Assembly: GCF_009937975.1 (NCBI RefSeq)
Contig: NZ_AP018441.1
Coordinates: 2,976,001-3,040,000 of the forward strand
Origin: Undibacterium sp. YM2
Lineage (GTDB): Bacteria > Pseudomonadota > Gammaproteobacteria > Burkholderiales > Burkholderiaceae_D
Length of the DNA: 64,000 nt
Reading direction: 5' to 3'
Shown here: piece after piece, positions 8,670-16,307 of the stretch
Numbering within the stretch: position 1 is the first letter of the stretch
Layout of the letters: each line of letters begins with the position of its first letter
The notes under the pieces: model-generated
What the model was told of the DNA's origin: nothing
The model's database searches: none
What the model saw: the letters and a program-made list of their open reading frames with translations, nothing else
Program-made: the position numbers and the translations under genes

Positions 8670-11163
8670 CCCTAGCCTTAGCTCCAAAACTGTAACGCAC
8701 GCCCAGCCATATCATGCGTGGCGCACTGGGAGTGTAGAAACTCGTCCCCTTGGCGTCAGAATTGCTGTAACCGCCATTGGCGGTGATCGCATAAGGGCCA
8801 AGCTGTCCAGCCGTGTAATAAGGCTGATCAAACAGGTTGCTGACATTGACAGAGAATTTCCATTGCGGGTTTGGCCTGTAGCTCGCGGACACGTTGACGA
8901 CTGCATACCCCTGAATATTACCCGACCCAAAATTTGTCAGACCATCAGGTGCATGGGCATTGTTTTCATTGCCCCGTACAAAACTCTTGCCCACTCCCAA
9001 CACTTCAATGCTGGCTGAAGTTTGCGCATTGAACTCATAATTTGCATGGACTTTAAAAATTTGTTGGGGAATCAGCGGTATCAAGTCACCAGGCTTAACG
9101 CTGATATTGCCACTGGCATTTGCCAGGCCGTTATTTTGCGAACCCAGGATATCCGCACTCTGGTAGCTTGCTTTCAACCAGGTATAGTTCAATCCATAGC
9201 TAAAATTATCCTGACTGCTTGCAATACCTGCCTCAAAGCCCTGCCGCCTGGTTTGTCCAAAGTTCTTGAAATAACCAGTTGCAGCAGAATTGGCCACGAA
9301 CAGGATGTCATCTTCGTTTGTTCCCCTGAAAACACCTGCGTTCCATACCATCTTGCCAGGCAATTTACCACGCAGGCCAGCTTCCCAGGTTTTGGAAATC
9401 ACCTGCTTTAATGCCGGATCACCCGCCATGGAATTTGGCAAGCGGCAGCCAAAGTCAGGGTCAGCGCAGCCCAACTCTATGGAAGTTGGTGCCCTGCTGC
9501 TCTCGCTGTAAGCTGCATAGATATTCAAAGCAGGATTTGCTACATAACTGACACCAACAGCGGGATTAAAACGCCTGAAAACATGATCCCCATCCAGAGA
9601 ACTGCGCTGAGCACCCCTGGTAGTGGCGTTGTTATAGGGGTAGAGTCGGTCAGTATTTTTAAGGCTGCTATTATTGTAACGGGCTGACAACGTCAGATGC
9701 CAGGCGTCTGACAACGTCAGAGTGTCGCTGCCAAACAAACTCCAGGCTCTTGTTTGCCCATCCAGATTGACGCGCTGGTCAAAAGCATTTTCAGAATTTT
9801 GTGTGCCGTCTGCATAAGCATTGACAGCAGTGATGCTGCGATCAGGGTTCAGGTAGCCAAACTGGCTGGCCTGATTAAAGCTGGCGCGACTGGCATCATA
9901 AGCTGCACCAACAACCATCTGGTTACTATATCCAGGCGCTTTGCTCAGTGAACTCAATTGCGCACTGAAGCCATAATTTTGCTGGCGGGTGCTGGTATTG
10001 GTAATAATGCCTGTGCATTTTTCGTTAGGCTCAGTATTCGTACCAGCCTGGGCAATACAGCGCAGGCTTGGGAAAGAAAAATGAGGACTTGTCCTGCTGT
10101 TACTGCTTTCAATCACCGGGTTATAGCCATGCGCCAGCAACCAGTTCTTATCCGCTGCTTGTCCGGTGTAATACAGAGACTCACCCAGAGCTTCCTCATT
10201 CAGATCACCATTTGTCGTGGCAGTATGGGTATTACGGTAGTAGGCATTTCCGGATAATTGCAAGGTGCCACCAAGATTGGTTCTGGCTTCCAGGTTGATG
10301 AAACTGGCCCGGTTTTTTGTCACATCTGGCAGCGTGAATACGCTGGAATAGCGACTGTAGCGATTGTCCAGCAACTGCTGCTCCTGAGATCCATTACCTG
10401 TCATCTCGCTGCTAGCCCATGCATAGCCAAGTTTGAGTTCGCTTTTGCTGTCATGCCAGCCCAGCTTGCCAAAGAATTGCCTGAGCCTGGATGGGGATGC
10501 ATCCCGCCAGCCATCTTCCTGATAATTATTGGCAGTAAAGTACCAGTCCAGACCTTGCTGATTTGCCCCACCATGCTCAATACTGGCATTGCGACGTGCA
10601 TAAGAACCTGCGCCTAATTCCAGAGAAGTTCCAGCATCGTGCAGGCCGTCTTTGGTTTGCAGCGATAATGCACCTCCAAGTGTATTGAGGCCGAATAAAG
10701 GGTTTGATCCCGACATCAGCGTCACGGAAGAAATAGCAGATTTTGGAATCAAATCCCACATCACCACATCCCCAAATGGCTGGTTCAGACGTACGCCATC
10801 CAGATAAACCGATAATCCTTGCGGGGTACCCAATAGGGGCGATGCCGTGTAGCCGCGGTAGTTTACGTCATTCATGAAGGGATTGCCCTGCACGTCATTG
10901 ACATGCACGCTGCCCAGATAGCGATTGAAGAAGTCAGAAATATTCAGCGCCCCACTCTTCTCCATGTCTTTACTATTTGCAATCTGCACAGCAGTCGGGA
11001 TCTGCTCCTTGTTCAAACCTGTGCCAGGCAAGACGGTGATGCCTATGATTTCTACCGGAGGACTGATGATAGTTTCAGTAGCAGCGCTGGCCTGATCAGC
11101 GAGGCTGGAAAGAGATAGGGCAAAAACACAAAACAAGGGTTTGGGGAAAGGCAAATAATCCAT
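8665..11163 (-). CDS. TonB-dependent outer membrane receptor
   Basis: An 832-residue outer-membrane beta-barrel receptor with a signal peptide (hydrophobic residues 9-22, cleavage near ADQASAA). The plug domain includes VQIANSKDMEKSGALNISDF, GNPFMNDVNYRGYTASPLLG and SGSNPLFGLNTLGGALSLQT. The C-terminal barrel ends in MIWLGVRYSF followed by a short hydrophilic tail. The substrate is not obvious, and no siderophore, B12 or Fur signature is adjacent. I prefer the ATG at 11163; a further ATG at 11175 adds four codons. A candidate promoter (TTGTCT-17-TTATAT on the minus strand) lies in the AT-rich 11,164-11,240 region. The neighbour is a degenerate S9 protein. Confidence 0.9.
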   Translation of the reverse strand: MDYLPFPKPLFCVFALSLSSLADQASAATETIISPPVEIIGITVLPGTGLNKEQIPTAVQIANSKDMEKSGALNISDFFNRYLGSVHVNDVQGNPFMNDVNYRGYTASPLLGTPQGLSVYLDGVRLNQPFGDVVMWDLIPKSAISSVTLMSGSNPLFGLNTLGGALSLQTKDGLHDAGTSLELGAGSYARRNASIEHGGANQQGLDWYFTANNYQEDGWRDASPSRLRQFFGKLGWHDSKSELKLGYAWASSEMTGNGSQEQQLLDNRYSRYSSVFTLPDVTKNRASFINLEARTNLGGTLQLSGNAYYRNTHTATTNGDLNEEALGESLYYTGQAADKNWLLAHGYNPVIESSNSRTSPHFSFPSLRCIAQAGTNTEPNEKCTGIITNTSTRQQNYGFSAQLSSLSKAPGYSNQMVVGAAYDASRASFNQASQFGYLNPDRSITAVNAYADGTQNSENAFDQRVNLDGQTRAWSLFGSDTLTLSDAWHLTLSARYNNSSLKNTDRLYPYNNATTRGAQRSSLDGDHVFRRFNPAVGVSYVANPALNIYAAYSESSRAPTSIELGCADPDFGCRLPNSMAGDPALKQVISKTWEAGLRGKLPGKMVWNAGVFRGTNEDDILFVANSAATGYFKNFGQTRRQGFEAGIASSQDNFSYGLNYTWLKASYQSADILGSQNNGLANASGNISVKPGDLIPLIPQQIFKVHANYEFNAQTSASIEVLGVGKSFVRGNENNAHAPDGLTNFGSGNIQGYAVVNVSASYRPNPQWKFSVNVSNLFDQPYYTAGQLGPYAITANGGYSNSDAKGTSFYTPSAPRMIWLGVRYSFGAKARE

Positions 11164-11299
11164 AGCTTCACACATTTGCTATTTTCACAATTTAATTATA
11201 TATAATACAATAAATGTGGAATAGACAAAAAATATCACCCCAAGTGTGGCCTCAGGGTGACATTTGAAAATATGGACAAATCATAAGTAACTATTGATG

Positions 11300-11320
11300 G
11301 CAGCCCTACATCAGGGCTGC
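11300..11320 (-). terminator. Hairpin at the 3' end of the S9-like gene
   Basis: GCAGCCCT / AGGGCTGC with a 5-nt loop overlaps the stop codon of the minus-strand S9-like gene. It lacks a clear T-run, so it could be a weak terminator or only an mRNA 3' stabilising structure. Confidence 0.4.
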
Positions 11321-13380
11321 AAGGAAAACCCCTTTTGCCCTGCCTGCCAAAGCAGGAATGCCCAGTTATCTGCCTGCTCAGCCAGAGCATCCGCCTTCCA
11401 CACATTAGCGAAATCAGTACGAAATAAAACAGGCCTGGACTTATTCACCGTTGCAGCCTGGAAGCGTGCGACGAATTTGCTGCTCATCCAAATTGGTGTA
11501 TCGGCAACACCAAAACGTGCAGAGATCAAGGCGGCTGGATAAGGCTGGCCATCGCGCAAGCTAAGATAGGGATTGCCGTTTACAAGCTTGGCCTTGTCTG
11601 CCGCAGTCAATTTTTTAGATTTACCATTACCTGTCGACTCAGACTGCAAAGCTGCACTTTGTACCGCAGCAAATAATTCCGGACGATGGCTGATTGCTTG
11701 TGCCAGCCAGCGCTTACCCGGACTTGGCTCTTGCGTAACCAGTTTCCCGGAACTGGTATAGCCTTCACTCACCAGATAGTCAGCTGCTGCAAGAAACTCA
11801 TCAAGCCCATCATTAGCGCTTCTTTGTTTGATATTCTCGTTTGCAGGAACATAGACTATCGCCATCACGGCATCCTGCTCCAGCCAGGCCAGGCGCAAGG
11901 CATCGAACTTCGCCAGCTTCGACAAACCCGTACCAGTTTCCATGGTCAGCAATAAAGGATGTTTGCCATCAAGTTCCATACCTTGTGGATAGAAGAGCGT
12001 CAGTGCAATTTGTTTATTAGTGCCTGGCTTGGAGATGCTCAGGTTTTTACTGGCAATGCGATGAAAGCCAACTTGCGGCGAACGGAAAACTTCTACATTC
12101 CTGATTTGCCCTCCTGCCAAAGCGCGATAAGACAAGGGGGCGGCATTTGCCGCTTCCAATACAAACAACGCACCCTCTGTTTCTGCATCCGCGTTCAATT
12201 CACTGATACGACCAGAATAAGGCAAAGTCAGCTCTTCTTTTTTACTGCCATCCAATTCAGTCTTGATGAGCTTACTGTAGCCAGCCTCGGCAGCATGAAT
12301 ATATAGCGCATTTTTTGCGACCACCATATTCAGCAATTCATCGCTACTGGCCGGTACTACTTCTTTGGCTGCACTCAATTGCGGTGTTTTTAAATCCAGC
12401 TTCAGGATTGCTCCTGCACTTTTCTTCTTTGCCGATAAGAGGTAGATCTGCTCGCCTGCCAGCCAGGCATTTCTGAGTTTATCTGTAGGTGATGCCAATT
12501 TTTGCCAGGCAGTTGCAGCGCCCTTTAGCTGATCTTGCTTGATAAGATACAAACTTCGATCCTGACTCTGTCCGTGTTGAACCTCGGCCAACAGGTAAGC
12601 AGAATTTTGATTACTTTTAATTACTACCGCATCAGTGGCGGTAAACCGCCGGCTTTTGCTGACACCAGGGCCTATGAGAGGCAAATCTGTTTCCAGCTTG
12701 CTTCCCAGTACATGTTGCCAGACTGCGCCACGGTCGGCACTAATTTTGGCGGGTGCCTTGCGATAATAAATCGCAGTCGAGTCAGGCTTCCAGGTTACCT
12801 CATTGCTGTCCGGGGCTATTGCATCCAGATTATCCTTCAGCATGCTAGCGTCGCTGGTTTTGATAATGCGCAGGCTATGCCGCTGGCGCCCTGTGTTCAC
12901 AATATCAACAGCCACATGACTGCCATCGAGAGATGGGGTAAAAAAGCCCAGGCTCTGTCCAGGCTCGGTTAGTAATAACAAACGCTCAGCATTGGTAGCA
13001 GCATTGCGCATAAATAGTTGTTGTCGGTTATCAGCCGTTGTGCGGGCAAAAAACTGCATGCCACGTACCTCGATCAGCCTACCAGTGCCAAACTCGGTAG
13101 CTTGCAAGACTTTGAGTCGCTTCAGCAAGCCATCGCGCCCAGTGATGCGGGCCAGCACAGTATTACTAAAGTCCGTCTGCTTTTTCATCCAGGAACGGAC
13201 TTGCGTGTCGCTTAATGACTCCAGGAAGCGATACGGGTCAGTCAGCGCTGAGGTTTGCCCTGTCACCGCCTGCCTGGGTAATGCGGGGTAATCACCCCAA
13301 GCCTGCAACTGGGCATGCGCCAGCGCAGGCACAATGCCAAGTACTGCCAATAGTTGTTTTATGTTCTGTTTTGCTGGCAT
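11311..13380 (-). CDS. Prolyl-oligopeptidase (S9) homologue with degenerate catalytic site
   Basis: A 689-residue exported protein (signal peptide MPAKQNIKQLLAVLGIVPAL...AHAQ) with the S9A layout. The N-terminal DPYRFLESLSDTQVRSWMKKQ matches the start of prolyl oligopeptidase, the middle has beta-propeller-like repeats, and the C-terminal hydrolase domain keeps FDALRLAWLEQD and ADYLVSEGYTSSGKL. The nucleophile motif GGSNGG is replaced by EPSPGK (about residues 551-556). The RGGGEYG oxyanion segment is absent. The TKAGHG histidine region reads RTDFANVW. This looks like a pseudoenzyme or a protein with altered chemistry. I chose the start at 13380 because it gives a clean signal peptide; the frame extends to 13452. 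Confidence 0.82.
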   Translation of the reverse strand: MPAKQNIKQLLAVLGIVPALAHAQLQAWGDYPALPRQAVTGQTSALTDPYRFLESLSDTQVRSWMKKQTDFSNTVLARITGRDGLLKRLKVLQATEFGTGRLIEVRGMQFFARTTADNRQQLFMRNAATNAERLLLLTEPGQSLGFFTPSLDGSHVAVDIVNTGRQRHSLRIIKTSDASMLKDNLDAIAPDSNEVTWKPDSTAIYYRKAPAKISADRGAVWQHVLGSKLETDLPLIGPGVSKSRRFTATDAVVIKSNQNSAYLLAEVQHGQSQDRSLYLIKQDQLKGAATAWQKLASPTDKLRNAWLAGEQIYLLSAKKKSAGAILKLDLKTPQLSAAKEVVPASSDELLNMVVAKNALYIHAAEAGYSKLIKTELDGSKKEELTLPYSGRISELNADAETEGALFVLEAANAAPLSYRALAGGQIRNVEVFRSPQVGFHRIASKNLSISKPGTNKQIALTLFYPQGMELDGKHPLLLTMETGTGLSKLAKFDALRLAWLEQDAVMAIVYVPANENIKQRSANDGLDEFLAAADYLVSEGYTSSGKLVTQEPSPGKRWLAQAISHRPELFAAVQSAALQSESTGNGKSKKLTAADKAKLVNGNPYLSLRDGQPYPAALISARFGVADTPIWMSSKFVARFQAATVNKSRPVLFRTDFANVWKADALAEQADNWAFLLWQAGQKGFSLQP

Positions 13381-13605
13381 GCTGATTCCAAGTCCTGGTT
13401 TCCTGACAGGGCTACAGTATCTCTCACACCTGCGGAAAATTGCAAAAATCACCTGATTTTTTTAATGCAGTCCTCACTGCTCATGTTTCAATTCTTGAAT
13501 TTCATCCCTTACTTTCTGCATTTCATCGCAAACGCATGGCAGACAGGGAGCAGCTTGCTTAAAGTGCTCACATTGCAAGAACAAATGAAAACCAGGGAGA
13601 AAAAA

Positions 13606-13920
13606 ATGAATATCATTAAGAAAAGCAATTTAACACTCTTAACCATTTGCGTATTTGCTGCTACCATAGTGCCAGTGGCTACATATATTAATAAACTTGC
13701 TGCAAAAACAAGTGTCCCCACAGTCACAATAACAGCGCAAAGACTGACAGAAGAACAAAAGATCGCTTTTGATATCGAACAGACTGGCAATACGATGCAA
13801 ACCGTCTTCATTGCGGCTAAACGCCTCAGCGCAGAAGAAAAATTCGCTCTTGACCAGCTCGACAGACAGACTCAACAGGCAAAAGTGCGCGTACACAAGA
13901 AACCGCAATTGCTTGTTTAA
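13606..13920 (+). CDS. Small exported protein with two internal repeats
   Basis: A 104-residue protein of unknown function with a good ribosome-binding site (AGGGAGA, 6 nt before the ATG). Residues 8-30 form one hydrophobic segment, a signal peptide or membrane anchor. The mature part holds two imperfect repeats, PTVTITAQRLTEEQKIAFD and QTVFIAAKRLSAEEKFALD, separated by about 10 residues. Each begins with a short stretch that looks like a TonB box (TVTITA, TVFIAA). It ends in a basic tail. It is divergent from the S9-like gene. Whether it interacts with the TonB system is speculation. Confidence 0.6.
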   Translation: MNIIKKSNLTLLTICVFAATIVPVATYINKLAAKTSVPTVTITAQRLTEEQKIAFDIEQTGNTMQTVFIAAKRLSAEEKFALDQLDRQTQQAKVRVHKKPQLLV

Positions 13921-14066
13921 GCCCTGCTATCCAAAAGATGCACTTTTGCAAAAATTAACATAACGCTCATCAACCACATACTGCATATTCACTATGCGGT
14001 TTCGTTTTGTAGTGATGAATGATATTTGTTTTGACATTCGCAGCACTTCTTAATTTGCAGGCAATC

Positions 14067-14399
14067 ATGTTAAAAAAATCCATCTTCCTGTGTTTGCTGT
14101 CTTCCACTTTGCTGGCTGGCATTGCCTTTTCGCAGGATTTTATGTTTGCGCCCTCCATTCCCACTCAGCATGACGAGCAGGACAAGACAACAGAGATCAT
14201 GCAGGAGGCACAGACACCGGCAGCACCAGCACCTTTGCAACTGGACCGTAGCGGGGTCGATCGCGCATCAGTGCACTTGCAAATACTGCAGCAATCAAAC
14301 CAGCGTTTTTCTGACAATGCGCAAACAACTCCTGCGCCCGCCAAGAAAACGGCTTCCGATGATAAAAAATCTCAAGCCAAGTCAGCAAGCAGTACTTAA
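14067..14399 (+). CDS. Small secreted Ala/Pro/Gln-rich protein, unknown
   Basis: A 110-residue protein with a clear signal peptide (MLKKSIFLCLLSSTLLAGIAFSQ). The low-complexity mature region is rich in Ala, Pro, Gln and Lys, with LDRSGVDRASVHLQILQQSN as its only complex stretch. I recognise no family. Sixteen further in-frame codons lie upstream, but the signal peptide fits the ATG at 14067. It is followed by a hairpin terminator, which supports it as a transcribed gene. Like the upstream small gene it may belong to the TonB receptor/S9-like neighbourhood. Confidence 0.55.
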   Translation: MLKKSIFLCLLSSTLLAGIAFSQDFMFAPSIPTQHDEQDKTTEIMQEAQTPAAPAPLQLDRSGVDRASVHLQILQQSNQRFSDNAQTTPAPAKKTASDDKKSQAKSASST

Positions 14400-14410
14400 C
14401 CTTTCCTCAC

Positions 14411-14439
14411 AACCCGGATTCCATGATGAAATCCGGGTT
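14411..14439. terminator. Bidirectional terminator hairpin
   Basis: AACCCGGATT / AATCCGGGTT, a 10-bp perfect stem with a 9-nt loop, between the small secreted protein gene and the convergent Lrp-type regulator. Confidence 0.7.
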
Positions 14440-14455
14440 TGCCCCCTACATATTC

Positions 14456-14902
14456 CTAAAGAGCACCGCGATCTATCCTCTTACTCAGTATGATTGAGGT
14501 TGAGGTCTGTCTGACCCCATCCAGCGCACCTATCTGATCCAGTAATTTATCCAGCGTTTCGGTATTACTACACCGCAAGGTCAACATATAGTCAATGGCA
14601 CCACTGACTGCGCATAGCGTCTCAGTTTCTGGCAATTGCTGCAGATATTTGATCAGCCCCGCTGCGTAGCGCGCCTCCACTGACAAGCCTACATACGCAC
14701 GGACAGCAGGCTGCACCATTTTCTGGTTCAACTTCAACCCATAACCGGCAATGACACCGCGCTTCTCCAAGGCAGCAATGCGGGCAATCACGGTCGTTCG
14801 TGCTATGCCTACCGATTTGGCGATGCTGGTCACAGGCAAACGGGCGTTATCCATCAGCAATGCCAGGATTTTGTCATCTATCTCATCAAGATCAGGTTTC
14901 AT
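14456..14902 (-). CDS. Lrp/AsnC-family transcriptional regulator
   Basis: A 148-residue regulator. The N-terminal HTH (LPVTSIAKSVGIARTTVIAR) is followed by the RAM ligand-binding domain (YVGLSVEARYAAGLIKYLQQ, then VSGAIDYMLTLRC). It is divergent from the lysine 6-dehydrogenase/semialdehyde dehydrogenase pair, so it probably responds to lysine or a catabolite and controls those genes and itself. A palindrome typical in size for Lrp-type operators begins 9 bp upstream of its start codon. One of the outer repeat arms overlaps the start codon. Confidence 0.9.
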   Translation of the reverse strand: MKPDLDEIDDKILALLMDNARLPVTSIAKSVGIARTTVIARIAALEKRGVIAGYGLKLNQKMVQPAVRAYVGLSVEARYAAGLIKYLQQLPETETLCAVSGAIDYMLTLRCSNTETLDKLLDQIGALDGVRQTSTSIILSKRIDRGAL

Positions 14903-14962
14903 ATCGTCATTATGTCGAATTATTTAGACATATTATCTCGCAAATACACAATATGACGATAA
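14901..14962. promoter_or_regulatory. Nested inverted repeats, candidate Lrp-type operator
   Basis: The inner dyad at 14911-14932 has arms TATGTC / GACATA around an AT-rich centre. The outer arms TATCGTCAT (14902-14910) and ATGACGATA (14953-14961) form a second inverted repeat. The outer left arm touches the regulator's start codon, which suggests autoregulation. Confidence 0.55.
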
Positions 14963-15076
14963 CTTTGACGCTATTAACTGACAAAACTAAGGCCTAGACT
15001 TCAGTATCAATCTTATATTTTCAATTGCAACTCATTTACAACTCACTTACAACACGAACAGATACTGGAGACTGAC

Positions 15077-16168
15077 ATGGCAACTAAGTTAATTCTTTTG
15101 GGTGCAGGCAAAATTGGCGACGCAATCCTCAATTTGCTGTCCCATACTGGCGATTACGAAATCACAGTGGCTGACCGTGACCCGGAACGTTTGAAATATG
15201 TAGAACAAGCAGGTTTTCCCAATACCCGCATTGTCCAGGCTGACCTGGGTGATAAAGCGGCAGTCACCGAGTTGATACGCGGCCATAAAGTGACTATGTC
15301 TGCCTGTCCTTACTTTTTAACACCCATCATCGCTGGCGCAGCACGTGAAGCCAATTCCCATTATTTTGATTTGACTGAAGACGTAGAAAGCACACGTATC
15401 GTCAAACAACTGGCTGAAGGTGCGGATTGTGCCTTTGTTCCACAATGCGGCCTGGCACCAGGCTTTATCTCCATCGTGGCCAATGATGTAGCAAAGCGTT
15501 TTGAAACCCTGCGTGATGTCAGCATGCGCGTCGGCGCCCTGCCCACCTTCCCTAACAATGCATTGAAATATAACCTGACCTGGAGCACGGACGGTCTGAT
15601 CAATGAATATTGCAATCCTTGTGAAGCGATTGTTGATGGCGAATTGCGTGAAACCGCAGCCCTGGAAGAAATCGAGCATTTCTCCCTGGACGGCATCGAC
15701 TACGAAGCTTTCAATACTTCCGGCGGCCTGGGCACTTTGTGCGAAAGTCTGGAAGGCAAAGTACAAAACCTGAATTACAAGACCGTGCGCTACCCTGGTC
15801 ACCGCGATATCGTCAAAATGTTGATACGCGACCTGCAACTGGGCAAACTGGAACGCCGTCCAATTTTGAAAGAAGTCATGGAAACCGCTATCCCAATGAC
15901 AAAACAGGACGTGGTACTGGTGTTTGTCAGCGTCGTTGGCATGCGCGATGGCCGCCTGGAGCAAGAATCCTATGCCAAGAAAATCTATGCGCAACAAGTT
16001 AATGGTCAATTGCTGTCAGCCATACAACTGACAACTGCCTCCGGCATTTGCGCTATGGTTGATCTGGTGGTGACAGGTAAATTGCCTCAACATGGTCTGG
16101 TACGTCAGGAACAAGCTGTACTGGCTGATTTCCTGGCAAACCGCTTTGGTCAATACTACTCCGCCTAA
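15077..16168 (+). CDS. Saccharopine-dehydrogenase-family oxidoreductase, probable lysine 6-dehydrogenase
   Basis: A 363-residue Rossmann enzyme (LILLGAGKIGDAI at residues 5-17, then TVADRDPERLKYVE). The body matches the saccharopine dehydrogenase/lysine 6-dehydrogenase family (SHYFDLTEDVEST, FVPQCGLAPGFISIVA, KTVRYPGHRDI). Its length is nearer bacterial lysine 6-dehydrogenases (about 370-390) than yeast Lys9 (about 450). The likely product is 2-aminoadipate 6-semialdehyde or its cyclic form, made from lysine or saccharopine. The next gene is a semialdehyde dehydrogenase of the right type, and no lysine-ketoglutarate reductase is nearby. That favours direct lysine dehydrogenation, but the sequence alone does not settle it. 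Confidence 0.8.
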   Translation: MATKLILLGAGKIGDAILNLLSHTGDYEITVADRDPERLKYVEQAGFPNTRIVQADLGDKAAVTELIRGHKVTMSACPYFLTPIIAGAAREANSHYFDLTEDVESTRIVKQLAEGADCAFVPQCGLAPGFISIVANDVAKRFETLRDVSMRVGALPTFPNNALKYNLTWSTDGLINEYCNPCEAIVDGELRETAALEEIEHFSLDGIDYEAFNTSGGLGTLCESLEGKVQNLNYKTVRYPGHRDIVKMLIRDLQLGKLERRPILKEVMETAIPMTKQDVVLVFVSVVGMRDGRLEQESYAKKIYAQQVNGQLLSAIQLTTASGICAMVDLVVTGKLPQHGLVRQEQAVLADFLANRFGQYYSA

Positions 16169-16250
16169 TCAGAGGCGATGCAGCACTGGGCACAAGATCG
16201 CTGCCAGAGCTACAATATAGAGACTGACATTAAACCCACCCAATAAACTT

Positions 16251-16290
16251 AAAGGCAGGCTTTCCAAAAGAAAGCCTGCCTTTATAAAAC
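16251..16290 (+). terminator. Strong hairpin between the two lysine-catabolic genes
   Basis: A perfect 14-bp stem (AAAGGCAGGCTTTC / GAAAGCCTGCCTTT) with a 5-nt loop, ending in TTT followed by ATAAAAC. It ends 24 bp before the ATG of the aldehyde dehydrogenase. It would terminate or attenuate read-through, or protect the 3' end of the upstream message. Confidence 0.7.
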
Positions 16291-16307
16291 ATACCGAGGC
16301 AAACAAG

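Noticed and set aside
14903..15076. Lysine riboswitch upstream of the lysine-catabolic genes
   Set aside because: The region is too short for a lysine riboswitch and is better explained by Lrp-type operator dyads.
15317..16009. Minus-strand 230-codon frame inside the lysine 6-dehydrogenase gene
   Set aside because: It is antisense to a well-supported enzyme; the sequence is Phe/Gln-rich in the way shadow frames are and resembles no family.
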